Assembly: GCF_000013025.1 (NCBI RefSeq)
Contig: NC_008358.1
Location: 1,736,001-1,800,000, forward strand
Direction: 5' to 3'
DNA: 64,000 nt
Origin: Hyphomonas neptunium ATCC 15444
Lineage (GTDB): Bacteria > Pseudomonadota > Alphaproteobacteria > Caulobacterales > Hyphomonadaceae
Shown here: positions 1 to 9,236 of the stretch, piece by piece
Numbering within the stretch: the stretch's first letter is position 1
How the letters are laid out: every line of letters starts with the position of its first letter
Translations under genes and position numbers: made by a program
Notes under the pieces: model-generated
The model's input: the letters and a program-made list of their open reading frames with translations, nothing else
Databases searched by the model: none
Told to the model about the DNA's origin: nothing

Positions 1-700
1 CGCCGACTTCGCTGGACGCCGCGCGCACTGCGTCCCGGACCCGGCCGATGGGTAGGTCATAACTGCGCAGCGCGTTGGGATCGATCAGGACCTGGTATTC
101 GCGGACGAAGCCTCCTACCGATGCAATCTCGGCGACGCCTTCCACGCCGGCCAGTTCGAGCTTCAGGAACCAGTCCTGGAGGGAGCGAAGCTCGGCAAGA
201 TCAGTGCTTCCCGTCTTGTCGACCAGCGCATACTGGTAAACCCATCCCACGCCGGTCGCGTCCGGCCCGATCCGAGGGACTGCGCCATCGGGCAGAGCCG
301 AGCCCAGACGCGAGAGGGCTTCAAGGACGCGCGAGCGGGCCCAGTAAAGATCCACATCGTCCTCGAAGATCACGTAGACAAAGCTTGTCCCGAACATCGA
401 GGTGGCGCGTACGTCTTTCGTCTTCGGCAGGCCGAGCAGGTTCGTCGAGAGCGGATAGGTGACGAGGTCTTCGACGATTTGCGGGCTCTGACCTGGAAAG
501 TCGGTGCGGATGATGACCTGCGTGTCTGTGAGATCGGGTATCGCATCGAGCGGTGTGCGCTCCACCGCCAGCCAGCCAGCAACCGCCAGCGCGGCGGCGA
601 GGACGAGCACGATGAGCTGGTTCCGAACCGACCAGGAAATGAGGCCCGCAACCCAGGAACGAGACGGATCGCGGCCGGAGAGATCGTCTGGCGCGCTCAT
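1..700 (-). CDS. cusA: CusA-type heavy-metal RND efflux pump, 5' part
   Basis: Inner-membrane proton-driven pump of the HME-RND family that exports Cu(I)/Ag(I) through a CusCBA tripartite complex. Only the first 233 codons lie in the window; the gene runs off the left edge. The start ATG (698-700) overlaps the cusB stop as ATGA, which indicates translational coupling. Visible are the first membrane segment (NQLIVLVLAAALAVAGWLAV) and the porter-domain start with the family pattern TPLDAIPDLTDTQVIIRTDF, then LVTYPLSTNLLGLPKTKDVR and SMFGTSFVYVIFEDDVDLYW. These fit CusA/SilA better than CzcA. The methionine relay lies outside the window, so specificity rests on the partner CusB and on the context. 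Confidence 0.93.
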   Translation of the reverse strand, partial: MSAPDDLSGRDPSRSWVAGLISWSVRNQLIVLVLAAALAVAGWLAVERTPLDAIPDLTDTQVIIRTDFPGQSPQIVEDLVTYPLSTNLLGLPKTKDVRATSMFGTSFVYVIFEDDVDLYWARSRVLEALSRLGSALPDGAVPRIGPDATGVGWVYQYALVDKTGSTDLAELRSLQDWFLKLELAGVEGVAEIASVGGFVREYQVLIDPNALRSYDLPIGRVRDAVRAASSEVG

Positions 701-2505
701 GGCTGGGTACCCGCCATCGGGTCAGGCCAGGCGACAGGCTCTGCCTGCCCATCTGTATACGGATTGCGCGGCGTCGTGCCTTCCTGCAGCCAGAGCCGGC
801 CTGTTCCGGTCTCCTTGAACAAGGTGAGGCCCGCTTCGCGGTAATGGACAGGCGCGCCGTCGAGGAGCCAGGGTTCGAGCGCGGTCATCAGCCGGGCGAG
901 ATTATCCGCCAAGGCGGAGCCATCATCTGCCGTCTTCGCGGCGCGAAGGGCGGCCTCTGCCTCTTCGAGAACAGGCTCAAGCTTGGTCTGCGCAAAACGT
1001 GCGCGCAGCGTTTCGCCAAGGAAGAGGGCAGGGTCCACGAAGCGCGCATCGATCCGGTAGTTATCCGTCAGCGCTTCGTGGAAATAGAGCGCCATGTCCG
1101 TAAAATGATCTATATTCGCAAGTGTCGCCGCATCGACCGGCAGTTCCGACAGCGGCGTATCCGGTCCGGCCGTGACAGCGGCGGGCCCCTGCAGCTTGGC
1201 GAGACCTTCACGAAGGTTGGCCTCGCTGTCGAGCAGGAACTGGCCGCTCGCGACGACTTCGTCACCAGCGGTCAAACCCGACAGGATCTCCGTGCGGCCC
1301 TTGGCCTGGATGCCGGTCGTCACGGCCCGGCCCGTGAACCGTCCCTCTCCAAGTGCGATGATCACTTGTGTGCCACGGCTGTCCTGTAGCACGGCTTCGC
1401 TGGGCACAGACAGGTGGGACTTGCCGGGGATATCGATGGCGATGTCGGCATACGCGCCCGGACGAAGGAAACCGTCGGCATTGTCGATCTCAATGCGTAC
1501 CTGGGCAGTGCGGGTTTTCGGATCGATGGTCGGATAGATATAGTCGATCACGCCGGTACCGGGCGCCTCTGGCGCGCTGGGGAAGGACAAGCGAACCGGG
1601 AAACCGGTCTCGATCAGCGACAGGTCCGTTTCCGGAACCGCCGCCATTATCCAGACGCCCGCATAGGATTGCAGGCGCAGGATTGGCGTGCCGGGTTTGA
1701 CATAGTCGCCTTCGCGCACCTCGAGAGCCGCGACAGTCCCACCTGCTTCGGCATAGACAGGTACCCGCTCGATGACCGCACGGGTCTCGGCCACGCGGTT
1801 GATCGCGGCGTCCTGCATGCCGAGCGAGCGCAGGCGCTGGCGCACGGCGGCAATCCGCTTGTCGTTGCCGATGGCGAAGGCGTTGAGATAATCTTTCTGC
1901 GCGGCGATCAGGTCAGGGCTGTAGACGCGGTAGAGCAGAGCGCCCGGTCGGACCAGGTCGCCTTCGGCGCGCACGGTCAGAGTATCGATCCAGCCTTCGA
2001 GACGCGCGACGGAGACGTTTTCGAGACGGTCATTGGTCTCGACCGTGCCGAACGCGCGCAGCGAGCGCCCGAAGGCCGCGGTCTCTGCCCTGACCGTCCG
2101 TATCCCCATCGTCTGGATCATTTCCGGGGAAACGACAACGCCAGGTTCGGCGGCTTCATCTGCATAGACCGGTATGTAGTCCATCCCCATGAAGTCTTTC
2201 TTGGGAACCGGCGAAGTGTCCGGCTGACCCATAGGGTTCTTGTAATAGAGGATATCACCGCGCCCCGCGCTTGCGGTGGTCCCGCTGACCGGCACGAGGT
2301 CCATGCCGCAGATCGGACAGGAACCGCCTGCGTCTGTCGAGATATAATGCGGATGCATAGGACAGGTGTACGAGGCCGCCTGAGCGTCAGTTGAAGTCCC
2401 CGCGCCCGCAGAGCTGCCCTGGGAGCGCACGCCAGAGGCATCGCTGCAGGCGGCAAGCAGCGCGGCGGAAGTCGCAACGGTGAGGAGGAGAAGGCGGCGG
2501 TTCAT
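697..2505 (-). CDS. cusB: CusB-type periplasmic adaptor with heavy-metal-binding domain and C-terminal extension
   Basis: Membrane-fusion protein linking CusA to CusC. The N-terminus is a lipoprotein signal ending at LAAC (Cys20). Residues 47-73 form a heavy-metal-binding domain with CPMHP (48-52) and CPICGM (63-68). It is followed by the CusB signature region ILYYKNPMGQPDTSPVPKKD and GMDYIPVYAD. The hairpin, lipoyl and beta-barrel regions follow, up to about residue 450. At 602 residues it is longer than a plain CusB (about 400-500): the last ~140 residues form a separate helical region of the kind seen fused to some CusB proteins (DUF3347-like; my inference). It overlaps both cusC and cusA by 4 bases. 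Confidence 0.93.
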   Translation of the reverse strand: MNRRLLLLTVATSAALLAACSDASGVRSQGSSAGAGTSTDAQAASYTCPMHPHYISTDAGGSCPICGMDLVPVSGTTASAGRGDILYYKNPMGQPDTSPVPKKDFMGMDYIPVYADEAAEPGVVVSPEMIQTMGIRTVRAETAAFGRSLRAFGTVETNDRLENVSVARLEGWIDTLTVRAEGDLVRPGALLYRVYSPDLIAAQKDYLNAFAIGNDKRIAAVRQRLRSLGMQDAAINRVAETRAVIERVPVYAEAGGTVAALEVREGDYVKPGTPILRLQSYAGVWIMAAVPETDLSLIETGFPVRLSFPSAPEAPGTGVIDYIYPTIDPKTRTAQVRIEIDNADGFLRPGAYADIAIDIPGKSHLSVPSEAVLQDSRGTQVIIALGEGRFTGRAVTTGIQAKGRTEILSGLTAGDEVVASGQFLLDSEANLREGLAKLQGPAAVTAGPDTPLSELPVDAATLANIDHFTDMALYFHEALTDNYRIDARFVDPALFLGETLRARFAQTKLEPVLEEAEAALRAAKTADDGSALADNLARLMTALEPWLLDGAPVHYREAGLTLFKETGTGRLWLQEGTTPRNPYTDGQAEPVAWPDPMAGTQP

Positions 2506-3719
2506 GGTTGCACCAGAAGGGCGTTGATACGCGACGCGGCCCCCGCCCTGCGCGCCTCTTCGGCGGCGATATCCGCACGCAGTTTAAGGATCGCGATCTC
2601 GCCGTCGATGATCGGGGCATAGGTGCCGACGCCGGACTCGTAGATCGTCAATTGAGCGGCGATCTCGTCGTCCACGGCGGCGATGTTTTGCGCGAGGACC
2701 GCAATCGTTTCTTTCGCAGCCTTCCAGGCGGCTGTTTCGGCAGCGTACCGGGCGGCAGCGCTGCGGGCAGCAGCCTGATACTGCATTTCGGCGCTCGCCC
2801 GGTCGGCTTTCGCGGCCCGCAGTCGCGGCGCCTGACTGCGGCCGGACCAGAATGGAACGCTGAAGGTCACCATGCCTGAGACCCAGTCATCACCCGCAAA
2901 GTTGGCGCCCGCGTCGCGCTGCTGATAGGTCAGCTGCGCGCCCCAGTTGGGTTTCCAGGCCGCCTCTGCGCCGTCGATGGCGTAGCCTGCGACATCCATC
3001 CCGGCCTCGGCGACCCGGACGGCGTGAAAGTCGCGGGCCTCGCCGCTCCAGCTGGCAGGCTCGACCGGCGGCGCGGGGGTAGTCGGCACGAGACCTGTCA
3101 GGTCGACAAGGCGCGCATCGATTTCAGCCTCACGCTGCTTCAGGACGACGAGCTCTCGGGCGACGCGGGTGCGTTCAGCCTCGATCTCGGCGAGCCGGAA
3201 AACGGCAGGACGCCCAGCATCGATTTCGGCCGCGGCAACCTCTGTCAGTTCGTCATATTTTACGCGGCGGCTTTCTGCGAGTTCCTGCTGGCCGGCGATG
3301 CTTTGCTTCTCGTGAAGCAGTGCGACGAGTTCGCCGTGCAGCATCGCCAGCTGGGCGTCCCGCAGCCGATCGGTTTGCACAGCCATGGCGCGTGCCTCGC
3401 CGGATCGAGCCTCGCGGCCCGCACGGCTGGGAATGGCCTGGCTGACACCGACGGCCTTGTTGGTCGGGAGGAACGCGTTGAACGACGGATCGAAGATCGG
3501 GAAATTGTTGACGCCGAGCGAGACCACGGGATCGGGCAGGGCGGTCGCAGCGACGGCCCGCTCGCGGCCCGCATCAGCTCGTTGAGTGAGGGCTTCTATC
3601 GATGGATGCTGGCGCAGACGCGCATCGAGTTCTTCAAGCGATTGAGATGCGGCCGGCAGTGCGACTGCCGCGAGCGCCAGGGCTGCGAAGAGCAGCCCGT
3701 TTCTGAGTGGAGAATACAT
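2502..3719 (-). CDS. cusC: CusC/TolC-family outer-membrane efflux factor
   Basis: Outer-membrane channel of the CusCBA export complex, 405 residues with a Sec signal peptide (residues 1-25, ending LPAASQ). After it come an N-terminal helix (LEELDARLRQHPSIEALTQR), the DPVVSLGVNNFPIF stretch typical of the CusC/CzcC subgroup, and two long Ala/Glu/Arg-rich helical hairpin repeats (around residues 90-190 and 290-390), as expected for OEP-domain proteins. Its stop overlaps the cusB start as ATGA. It is the second gene of the unit that begins with the small secreted protein at 4205. Confidence 0.9.
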   Translation of the reverse strand: MYSPLRNGLLFAALALAAVALPAASQSLEELDARLRQHPSIEALTQRADAGRERAVAATALPDPVVSLGVNNFPIFDPSFNAFLPTNKAVGVSQAIPSRAGREARSGEARAMAVQTDRLRDAQLAMLHGELVALLHEKQSIAGQQELAESRRVKYDELTEVAAAEIDAGRPAVFRLAEIEAERTRVARELVVLKQREAEIDARLVDLTGLVPTTPAPPVEPASWSGEARDFHAVRVAEAGMDVAGYAIDGAEAAWKPNWGAQLTYQQRDAGANFAGDDWVSGMVTFSVPFWSGRSQAPRLRAAKADRASAEMQYQAAARSAAARYAAETAAWKAAKETIAVLAQNIAAVDDEIAAQLTIYESGVGTYAPIIDGEIAILKLRADIAAEEARRAGAASRINALLVQP

Positions 3720-3782
3720 GGGAGTAGCGCCTTGATGGTTTGAGACGAGGGGCTAGACACCGCGTTTGCGGGCCGCTCCGTC

Positions 3783-4205
3783 TCAGATCTGCAGGCGCTG
3801 CTTCAGGGAAATCGGCGTATAGAGCGGTGGCGAAAAATTTCGCGGTGGACCGGTCGAGAGGACGAGGAGACGTGGTTCGAACTCCTCAGATCGTGCTTCC
3901 GCAGCGATCAGTCCCGGATCATCAAATACGTTGGCCGTCACAAGACCCAAGTTGTCCGGGGCCGGCGCTGCTAACATCAGCATGTCGCAATCGACGCATC
4001 CCGGGCAATCAGAAGGTGCTGAGGCGTTGCCCTTGTTATCCGAAGAATCTGTCGTGCCCTCGTTCACAGCGTCGTGACAGGGCGGTTCTGCGTGCTCGAC
4101 CGTCGCCTGCGCACTTTGATGCCCGGTCAGACAGCATGCCATGACGGGCTGAGCCGCGAAAACCGCAATCATCAGGGTCATCAGGAGGCGGTAAAGCAGA
4201 CGCAT
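3783..4205 (-). CDS. Small secreted Cys-rich protein leading the cus operon
   Basis: 140 residues with an N-terminal signal segment ending VMACC. The mature part has cysteines at 24, 25, 43, 67, 70 and 73, the last three in DCPGCVDCD, between Asp/Glu/His/Ser-rich linkers. The C-terminus reads GPPRNFSPPLYTPISLKQRL. I do not know a named family. The CxxC and the GPPR...LKxRLQ tail are shared with the protein at 16050-16472, which also sits before a copper operon. It is 63 bases upstream of cusC on the same strand and is probably the first gene of the cus transcript. A periplasmic metal-binding or sensing role is an inference. Confidence 0.75.
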   Translation of the reverse strand: MRLLYRLLMTLMIAVFAAQPVMACCLTGHQSAQATVEHAEPPCHDAVNEGTTDSSDNKGNASAPSDCPGCVDCDMLMLAAPAPDNLGLVTANVFDDPGLIAAEARSEEFEPRLLVLSTGPPRNFSPPLYTPISLKQRLQI

Positions 4206-4235
4206 GAACCAACTTAGGACGATCTTTGTTAATAT

Positions 4236-4247
4236 TTCAACGTTGAA
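4236..4247. promoter_or_regulatory. 12-bp perfect palindrome before the cus operon
   Basis: TTCAACGTTGAA is a perfect palindrome 31-42 bases upstream of the small secreted protein that heads cusCBA. It lies in an AT-richer 250-base gap (4206-4456) with no other gene. Position and symmetry suit a repressor or activator site. The protein that binds it is unknown; no CueR or CusR gene is in the window. Confidence 0.35.
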
Positions 4248-4456
4248 GGCCCAACGTCACAGCAACGTGAGGCGATTTTGCGTTGACGAATACAAAGGCT
4301 TCATTGACGCGTCGGGCAACACAGCGGCGCAATTTACTACAGGCGAAACATGTCTTTTCGACTGTTCCTTGCAGTGCAGGGGTCCAGCAAACGGCGGTTC
4401 CCGACACGGCACGGCAAGCATGGGCAGTCTTGACTCCGCAACGGTTGCGCACGGCA

Positions 4457-4738
4457 TTAGCTCTGAGGCTTCGATATGTGAGCGACGCCATCGAGGACAT
4501 CAGAAGTCGCGCCTGCTTTGCCTTTTTCGCAGCAGGAACGCGTCTTCTCTTTTGCTTCAGGCGCCGACTTCATCATGTCGTCGCCGCATTTCATTGGATC
4601 TGGCTTCGCAGGCGCGGCTAGGGAGGCTGCGCGGATGGGTCGGAAATCGGGGTGACCCACCTTATGATGGGCGAAAGCGGGCATGGGCGCCATCAGTGCC
4701 AGTGTGGCAACTACGACGGCGGCGGAGAACTTTTTCAT
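4457..4738 (-). CDS. Small secreted His/Cys protein, sigma-F-type promoter
   Basis: 93 residues. I start it at 4738 (MKKFSAAVVV...) because a clear Sec signal peptide follows (cleavage after AFA, residue 23) and an AAAGGACC ribosome site precedes it; an upstream in-frame ATG adds 44 residues without protein-like composition. The mature protein begins HHKVGHPDF and has cysteines 51, 69 and 70 (MKCGDDMMK, SCCEKG), so metal binding is plausible. It diverges from the sigma-factor operon, and its promoter region contains a perfect sigma-F-type motif. The family is unknown to me. It resembles the size and style of sigma-F-controlled periplasmic metal-stress proteins but lacks the DUF2282 cysteine pattern. 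Confidence 0.75.
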   Translation of the reverse strand: MKKFSAAVVVATLALMAPMPAFAHHKVGHPDFRPIRAASLAAPAKPDPMKCGDDMMKSAPEAKEKTRSCCEKGKAGATSDVLDGVAHISKPQS

Positions 4739-4807
4739 CACAAAGGTCCTTTGATGGCAGCTTTTGGCTGGTTGGATGCAGACTGACTGCCAGTCTGTCC
4801 TTTTGAA

Positions 4808-4833
4808 TTCGAAGGACTGAGCCGATTGGTTAC
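4808..4833 (-). promoter_or_regulatory. Sigma-F-type promoter GTAACC-N16-CGAA
   Basis: On the minus strand GTAACC (4833-4828) is followed after exactly 16 bases by CGAA (4811-4808). This matches the Caulobacter crescentus sigma-F promoter motif as I know it. It sits 70-95 bases upstream of the small secreted protein's start at 4738 and is divergent from the sigma-factor gene. Confidence 0.7.
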
Positions 4834-4934
4834 ACTCTTTCTGGAAAAAGGCCCTGTATCGCTTGATCATGGCAAGCTCCGGAACAGGTACTTTTGGGTT
4901 CGCGAACCCGCGGCAAAGGTTTTGCGCCTGGCCT

Positions 4935-4959
4935 GTAACCTTTTGCTTTGAAACGCGAA
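4935..4959 (+). promoter_or_regulatory. Sigma-F-like promoter with 15-bp spacer
   Basis: GTAACC (4935-4940) and CGAA (4956-4959), separated by 15 bases, lie upstream of the sigma-factor gene at 5148. This would give autoregulation of the sigF-nrsF operon with a leader of about 180 bases. The spacer is one base shorter than in the opposing promoter, so the confidence is lower. Confidence 0.5.
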
Positions 4960-5147
4960 GGAACCTTCAAGGACGCTGGTCTGGTGAAGGGCTCGTGACT
5001 GCAATCATGCTGTTTGTGCAAGAAGGTGGAAGTTTCGACGTCCATCTTTCGCTGCGAGAGACCAGGCCGAAATGTCGGCCTGTGCCTGTTGCAACAATCA
5101 GCACTGCGATACGGTCAGAAAATCAGAGGATTGAGGCGTGCGGGCGA

Positions 5148-5699
5148 ATGAACCGATATGAACCTGAATTGCACGCACTGATGATGAAAAGCCTCGCCGG
5201 GGAAGAGTTTTCCTACAATGCGCTTCTCACCAAGTTGAGCAGCCTTTTTCGCTCGTTCTTTCGTCACAAGTTATTTGGCCACGATGAAGCAGCGGTCGAG
5301 GACCTTGTCCAGCAGACGCTGCTGGCAATTCACTTGAACAGGCACCGATATGATCCCGGTCGTCCCTTCACAGCTTGGGTCTATGCTATTGCTCGTTATA
5401 AAATGATGGATCATTTCAGGCGTCAGCCAGCTGGCCGGGTATTTGTTCCGGTGGATGATGTTGAGGGCCTCTTCTCCGCCGAGACTGCGGATCATTCAGA
5501 CTCCAGTCGCGACATCGAAACGTTGCTAACGCAACTGCCGGAGAAGCAAGGCGGAGCAATCAGGCTCGTGAAGTTGGAGCAGCTATCGGTTCAGGAGGCG
5601 TCAGAAAGAATGGGTATTTCCGAAGCGGATATCAAAGTCAGCATTCACCGTGGACTAAAGAAACTCATGTCACTTGTTTCAAAGGAAAAGTTGCCGTGA
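5148..5699 (+). CDS. sigF: ECF sigma factor, SigF-like (heavy-metal stress)
   Basis: 183-residue extracytoplasmic-function sigma factor. Region 2 is visible in DEAAVEDLVQQTLLAIHLNR and FTAWVYAIARYKMMDHFRR (about residues 45-95). Region 4 follows in LSVQEASERMGISEADIKVS then IHRGLKKLMS (about 140-175). The start is set at ATG 5148, since upstream in-frame sequence is not protein-like. It overlaps the next gene by 4 bases (GTGA), the normal arrangement of sigF with its membrane anti-sigma NrsF. In Caulobacter this pair answers chromium and cadmium stress; the same role here, within a metal island, is inferred. Confidence 0.9.
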   Translation: MNRYEPELHALMMKSLAGEEFSYNALLTKLSSLFRSFFRHKLFGHDEAAVEDLVQQTLLAIHLNRHRYDPGRPFTAWVYAIARYKMMDHFRRQPAGRVFVPVDDVEGLFSAETADHSDSSRDIETLLTQLPEKQGGAIRLVKLEQLSVQEASERMGISEADIKVSIHRGLKKLMSLVSKEKLP

Positions 5700-6331
5700 C
5701 AACCGACGATCTCGTAGCAGACCTTTCCCGCGGACTATCCGCGGTTCGCCCTTCGAGACATCGTCTGCGCCTGGCGGTGGCGGCGGTCGCAGGTTTGGCC
5801 CTATCGATGATCCTGCTTCTTCTGATTTTTGGTGTGCGCGCGGACTTTTCTCCGACTAGCGGTCCTGTTCTGTTAAAGGCTGTCTATGGTCTGACGGCTG
5901 CTGCTGCTACCGCGCCGTTCCTTCTGGAGGTGTCGCGTCCAAGCACATCGGTCGGACGAGAATTCTTGCCGATCTGGATATTTGCGGCCCTGAATGTTCT
6001 GGTGGGGATTCTTGTCATGGTGCTGACCCCGTTGGATTTGCGCATGAGCGCCTGGACAAGTGATCAGTTCCCAGAGTGCCTTTACAGGATTCCGTTACTT
6101 TCTCTTCCCATCGCTATGGCCCTGACGCTTGCCGTCCGTGGACTCGGCGCAACGCGCCTTGCGCTTGCTGGCTCTGCCATCGGAGCAGTTTCAGGCTCGC
6201 TGGCGGCCATTGTTTACGCCGGTTGCTGTCCGGCTGATTCAATTCTCTATGTTGTAAGCTGGTACCTTGCTTCAGTGTTGTTGTGTGCAGCAGCCGGTGC
6301 TGTGGTTTTGAGCAGGATGCTTAAGTGGTAG
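5696..6331 (+). CDS. nrsF: NrsF-family (DUF1109) membrane anti-sigma factor
   Basis: 211 residues with six predicted membrane helices (about 28-48, 58-78, 92-112, 133-150, 156-176 and 183-205). The start is GTG 5696, overlapping the sigma-factor stop. NrsF holds sigma-F at the membrane until metal stress. Two cysteine positions are needed for metal response in the Caulobacter protein as I recall; the likely equivalents here are Cys128 (in FPECLYR) and Cys177/178 (in YAGCCPAD), so the sensor appears intact. It lies downstream of, and is coupled to, the sigma factor. Confidence 0.88.
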   Translation: MTTDDLVADLSRGLSAVRPSRHRLRLAVAAVAGLALSMILLLLIFGVRADFSPTSGPVLLKAVYGLTAAAATAPFLLEVSRPSTSVGREFLPIWIFAALNVLVGILVMVLTPLDLRMSAWTSDQFPECLYRIPLLSLPIAMALTLAVRGLGATRLALAGSAIGAVSGSLAAIVYAGCCPADSILYVVSWYLASVLLCAAAGAVVLSRMLKW

Positions 6332-6746
6332 TGATCGAATTTGCTCGCCGTAGCAGCGGCGGCCTCAGGTGACCTGGTCGCTTACGACGCGGCCCACGAA
6401 GTCATCACGCGCAAATTGCACCTGCTAACCTCGCGGCTACCATAGTGAATCGGGGACTTTGCGATCCCAAAGCGGAAGATGCTTTGCTGATCGATCGCGG
6501 TATCAGGGATGACGAGAGACCTTGCAGGGCGCAACAGATACCTCTTCCTGGCACGGTTTCGTTCTGAGGCTGTCTGGCTGGTTCGGCTGGCAGCAAGATA
6601 ATGTCGCATCAACGCTGCCGAAGCCTTCGGCTGCAGTTGATTGATCAGTCACTCCGGAACGAGCCAACAGCTACCCAACTGTTTCGAATCCACACGATTT
6701 TCAACATTGCAGTCCGCAGGGCGAGTCTGGAAAAGCCTGGGCGATA
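6332..6746. other. Intergenic stretch, no gene recognised
   Basis: About 415 bases between nrsF and the convergent copA ATPase gene. Short open frames occur on both strands but none has a protein-like composition, a ribosome site or a recognisable motif. I saw no terminator with a clear U-tract. It could be decayed sequence at an island joint. Confidence 0.4.
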
Positions 6747-9137
6747 TCATTGTCTTGCCGATCGGCTTAAGCGCGATGCGTTAATGATAACGGAGACAGA
6801 AGAGAGAGCCATCGCGGCAGCTGCGATCATGGGAGAGAGCAGGGTGCCGGTGAGGGGGTACAGGACGCCTGCAGCAATGGGAATGCCGGCAGCGTTGTAG
6901 GCAAAAGCAAAGAAAAGGTTCTGCCGGATGTTCCGCATGGTTGCCCGCGAAATAGTCCGGGCCCGTACAATTCCGCCAAGATCTCCCTTGAGTAGGGTGA
7001 CGCCCGCGCTTTCGATGGCGACATCCGTGCCGGTTCCCATCGCGATGCCGACATCGGCGGCCGCCAGGGCGGGAGCGTCATTCACACCGTCCCCCGCCAT
7101 GGCAACGACCCTTCCCTCGGCGATCAGGCGTTTCACAATCTCGGCCTTCTGGGCGGGTAGGACTTCCGCTTCAACAGCATCGATGCCAAGCGAGCGCGCG
7201 ATTGCGTCAGCCGTCGTGCGGTTGTCCCCTGTTGCCATGACGATGTGCAGGCCTGCCGCTCGCAGCGCGCTCAGGGCAGCGGGCGTTGAAGGTTTCACAG
7301 GATCTGCAATCGAAAGCACGGCTTGTACTGCGCCTTCGACGGCCAGATAGATGGCTGTTGCGCCGTCCGTCCTGCGGCGTTCCGCAAGGGCTTGGAATTC
7401 GCCTGTGCTGATGCCGAGTTCATTCATGAACCGCTCGGCGCCAAGAGCGACCTTCTGTCCCTCGACGATCCCCACAACACCTTTGCCCGTCGGCGAATCG
7501 AAGTCTGAGGGTTCAGCGAGCGCCAGGCCCTTTGCACGGGCTGCGGCGACAATCGCCGCGGCGAGAGGATGCTCGCTGTGGCTCTCGAGACTCGCGGCAA
7601 TGCGCAGGGCAGAGGTTTCATCCGCGCCCGGCATCATGTCGATGGCAACAAGAGCCGGCTTCCCTTCCGTGAGGGTTCCGGTCTTGTCGATCAGTAACGT
7701 ATCCACTTTTTCCATACGCTCGAGCGCTTCGGCATTCCGGATCAGAACGCCAGCGCGCGCCCCGGCTCCGACACCGGTCATGATTGACATCGGCGTGGCA
7801 AGACCAAGCGCGCACGGACAAGCGATGATCAGTACCGAGACGGCGGCTATGAGACCGTAAGAGAAGGCAGGGTCCGGCCCGAATATGAGCCAGCCAAAGA
7901 AGGCTGCTATGGCGACAACGATCACTGCCGGAACAAACCAGCCCGACACTTGGTCGGCGAGGCGCTGGATAGGCGCGCGGCTGCGTTGCGCGTCGGCCAC
8001 GAGATGGACGATCTGGGAGAGCATGGTCTCGCTGCCGACCCGCTGCGCTTCAACAATCAGGCTGCCGGTCTGATTGACGGTTGCGCCAATCACGCGGTCA
8101 TTTACCGATTTGGTCACCGGCATTGATTCCCCAGTGACCATCGACTCGTCGATGGAGGAGCGCCCTTCGGTGACGACGCCGTCTACCGGTATCTTTTCCC
8201 CGGGCCGCACCCGCAGGCGATCACCAGCAACGACCGTCTCGAGCGGTACATCTTCTTCATTGCCATCCGCATTGATCCGGCGGGCCGTTTTCGGCGCAAG
8301 GTCAAGCAGCGCCCGGATCGCGCCTCCTGTCGCTTCCCGCGCCTGGAGTTCGAGCACCTGCCCGAGCAGCACCAGCGTGATGATGACCGCAGAGGCTTCA
8401 AAATAGACGGGCACGGTGCCGTGCGCCGAGCGCAATTCGGCCGGGAACAGGCCCGGCGCAATCGCGGCTATCATACTGTAGATCCAGGCCGCGCCGGTAC
8501 CGAGTGCGATCAGCGAAAACATGTTGAGGCTGCGGTTTCTGACAGATGCGGCGCCCCGCGCGAAGAAAGGCCAGCCTGCCCAGAGCACCACGGGCGTTGC
8601 CAGAGCCATCTGGATCCAGGGATTGATCGTGGGCGGAATGAACCGGTCAATACCGAAGACGTGCCCACCCATTTCGATGACCAGCAGGGGTAACGACAGC
8701 ACCACGCCGAACACAAAGCGCCGTTTCATGTCGCGCAGCTCGGGATTGGAGCCATCGCCTGCGCTGGGCGTCATCGGCTCGAGGGCCATGCCGCAAATCG
8801 GGCAAGCGCCGGGGCCGTCCCGCACGATCTCCGGGTGCATGGGGCAGGTCCACTGACTTCCTGCAGCTGCCATCTTAGCTGGTGTCGCGCTGGCATGACC
8901 GTGGCAGCCAGCCCCGTGGCCTGAGTGGTCATGCATATCCGCCTCATGCGCCGTGAAGGCATTCATGTAGGTGGCGGGATTTGCTTCAAACTTGGATTTA
9001 CAACCTGCGCTGCAGAATACGACCTCGGCACCTTCATGAATGAGCCGGTGCGGGGTGTCTGCCTTCGGGGTCATGCCGCAGACCGGGTCGCGCGTCGGTG
9101 ACGGATCCGCTGTTGTCGTAGTTTCGCTTGAGGACAT
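6747..9137 (-). CDS. copA: Copper-exporting P1B-1-type ATPase with YHS and heavy-metal-binding domains
   Basis: 796-residue ATP-driven Cu(I) exporter of the inner membrane. In place of the usual CxxC ferredoxin-like domain the N-terminus has a YHS domain (DPVCGM at 17-22, [10 protein letters not shown] at 41-50) and a His-rich linker. It is followed by a heavy-metal-binding domain with CPMHP (98-102) and CPICGM (112-117). The core shows TGES, the CPC metal site in [13 protein letters not shown] (about residue 440), [11 protein letters not shown] (about 482), the SEHPLAAAI His-Pro motif and [10 protein letters not shown] (about 682). CPC plus HP marks the copper/silver class. It stands alone with CsoR-like boxes upstream. 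Confidence 0.96.
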   Translation of the reverse strand: MSSSETTTTADPSPTRDPVCGMTPKADTPHRLIHEGAEVVFCSAGCKSKFEANPATYMNAFTAHEADMHDHSGHGAGCHGHASATPAKMAAAGSQWTCPMHPEIVRDGPGACPICGMALEPMTPSAGDGSNPELRDMKRRFVFGVVLSLPLLVIEMGGHVFGIDRFIPPTINPWIQMALATPVVLWAGWPFFARGAASVRNRSLNMFSLIALGTGAAWIYSMIAAIAPGLFPAELRSAHGTVPVYFEASAVIITLVLLGQVLELQAREATGGAIRALLDLAPKTARRINADGNEEDVPLETVVAGDRLRVRPGEKIPVDGVVTEGRSSIDESMVTGESMPVTKSVNDRVIGATVNQTGSLIVEAQRVGSETMLSQIVHLVADAQRSRAPIQRLADQVSGWFVPAVIVVAIAAFFGWLIFGPDPAFSYGLIAAVSVLIIACPCALGLATPMSIMTGVGAGARAGVLIRNAEALERMEKVDTLLIDKTGTLTEGKPALVAIDMMPGADETSALRIAASLESHSEHPLAAAIVAAARAKGLALAEPSDFDSPTGKGVVGIVEGQKVALGAERFMNELGISTGEFQALAERRRTDGATAIYLAVEGAVQAVLSIADPVKPSTPAALSALRAAGLHIVMATGDNRTTADAIARSLGIDAVEAEVLPAQKAEIVKRLIAEGRVVAMAGDGVNDAPALAAADVGIAMGTGTDVAIESAGVTLLKGDLGGIVRARTISRATMRNIRQNLFFAFAYNAAGIPIAAGVLYPLTGTLLSPMIAAAAMALSSVSVIINASRLSRSARQ

Positions 9138-9173
9138 GCCGAGCTCCTGCGTGTTTTTTGCTACGTTTTCAAA

Positions 9174-9214
9174 TATACCCCTATACCGTATCGGTCAATT
9201 ACCCCGTGGGGGTA
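9174..9214. promoter_or_regulatory. CsoR-type operator boxes upstream of copA ATPase
   Basis: Two A/T-flanked C-run/G-run elements sit 37-77 bases upstream of the copA start. The first is TATACCCCTATACCGTAT from 9174. The second is the dyad TACCCC-GTG-GGGGTA (9200-9214). The elements resemble CsoR operators and share the TATACCCC core with the box next to csoR at 16506. Copper-relieved repression is inferred. Confidence 0.55.
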
Positions 9215-9236
9215 TAGTTGATCTTGCCGGCGCTCT

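Noticed and set aside
1414-2394. 326-codon open frame opposite cusB
   Set aside because: Antisense shadow; the minus-strand cusB has clear domains.
6382-6900. Short open frames in the gap between nrsF and copA
   Set aside because: Composition is not protein-like, starts lack ribosome sites, and the right-hand one runs into copA antisense.
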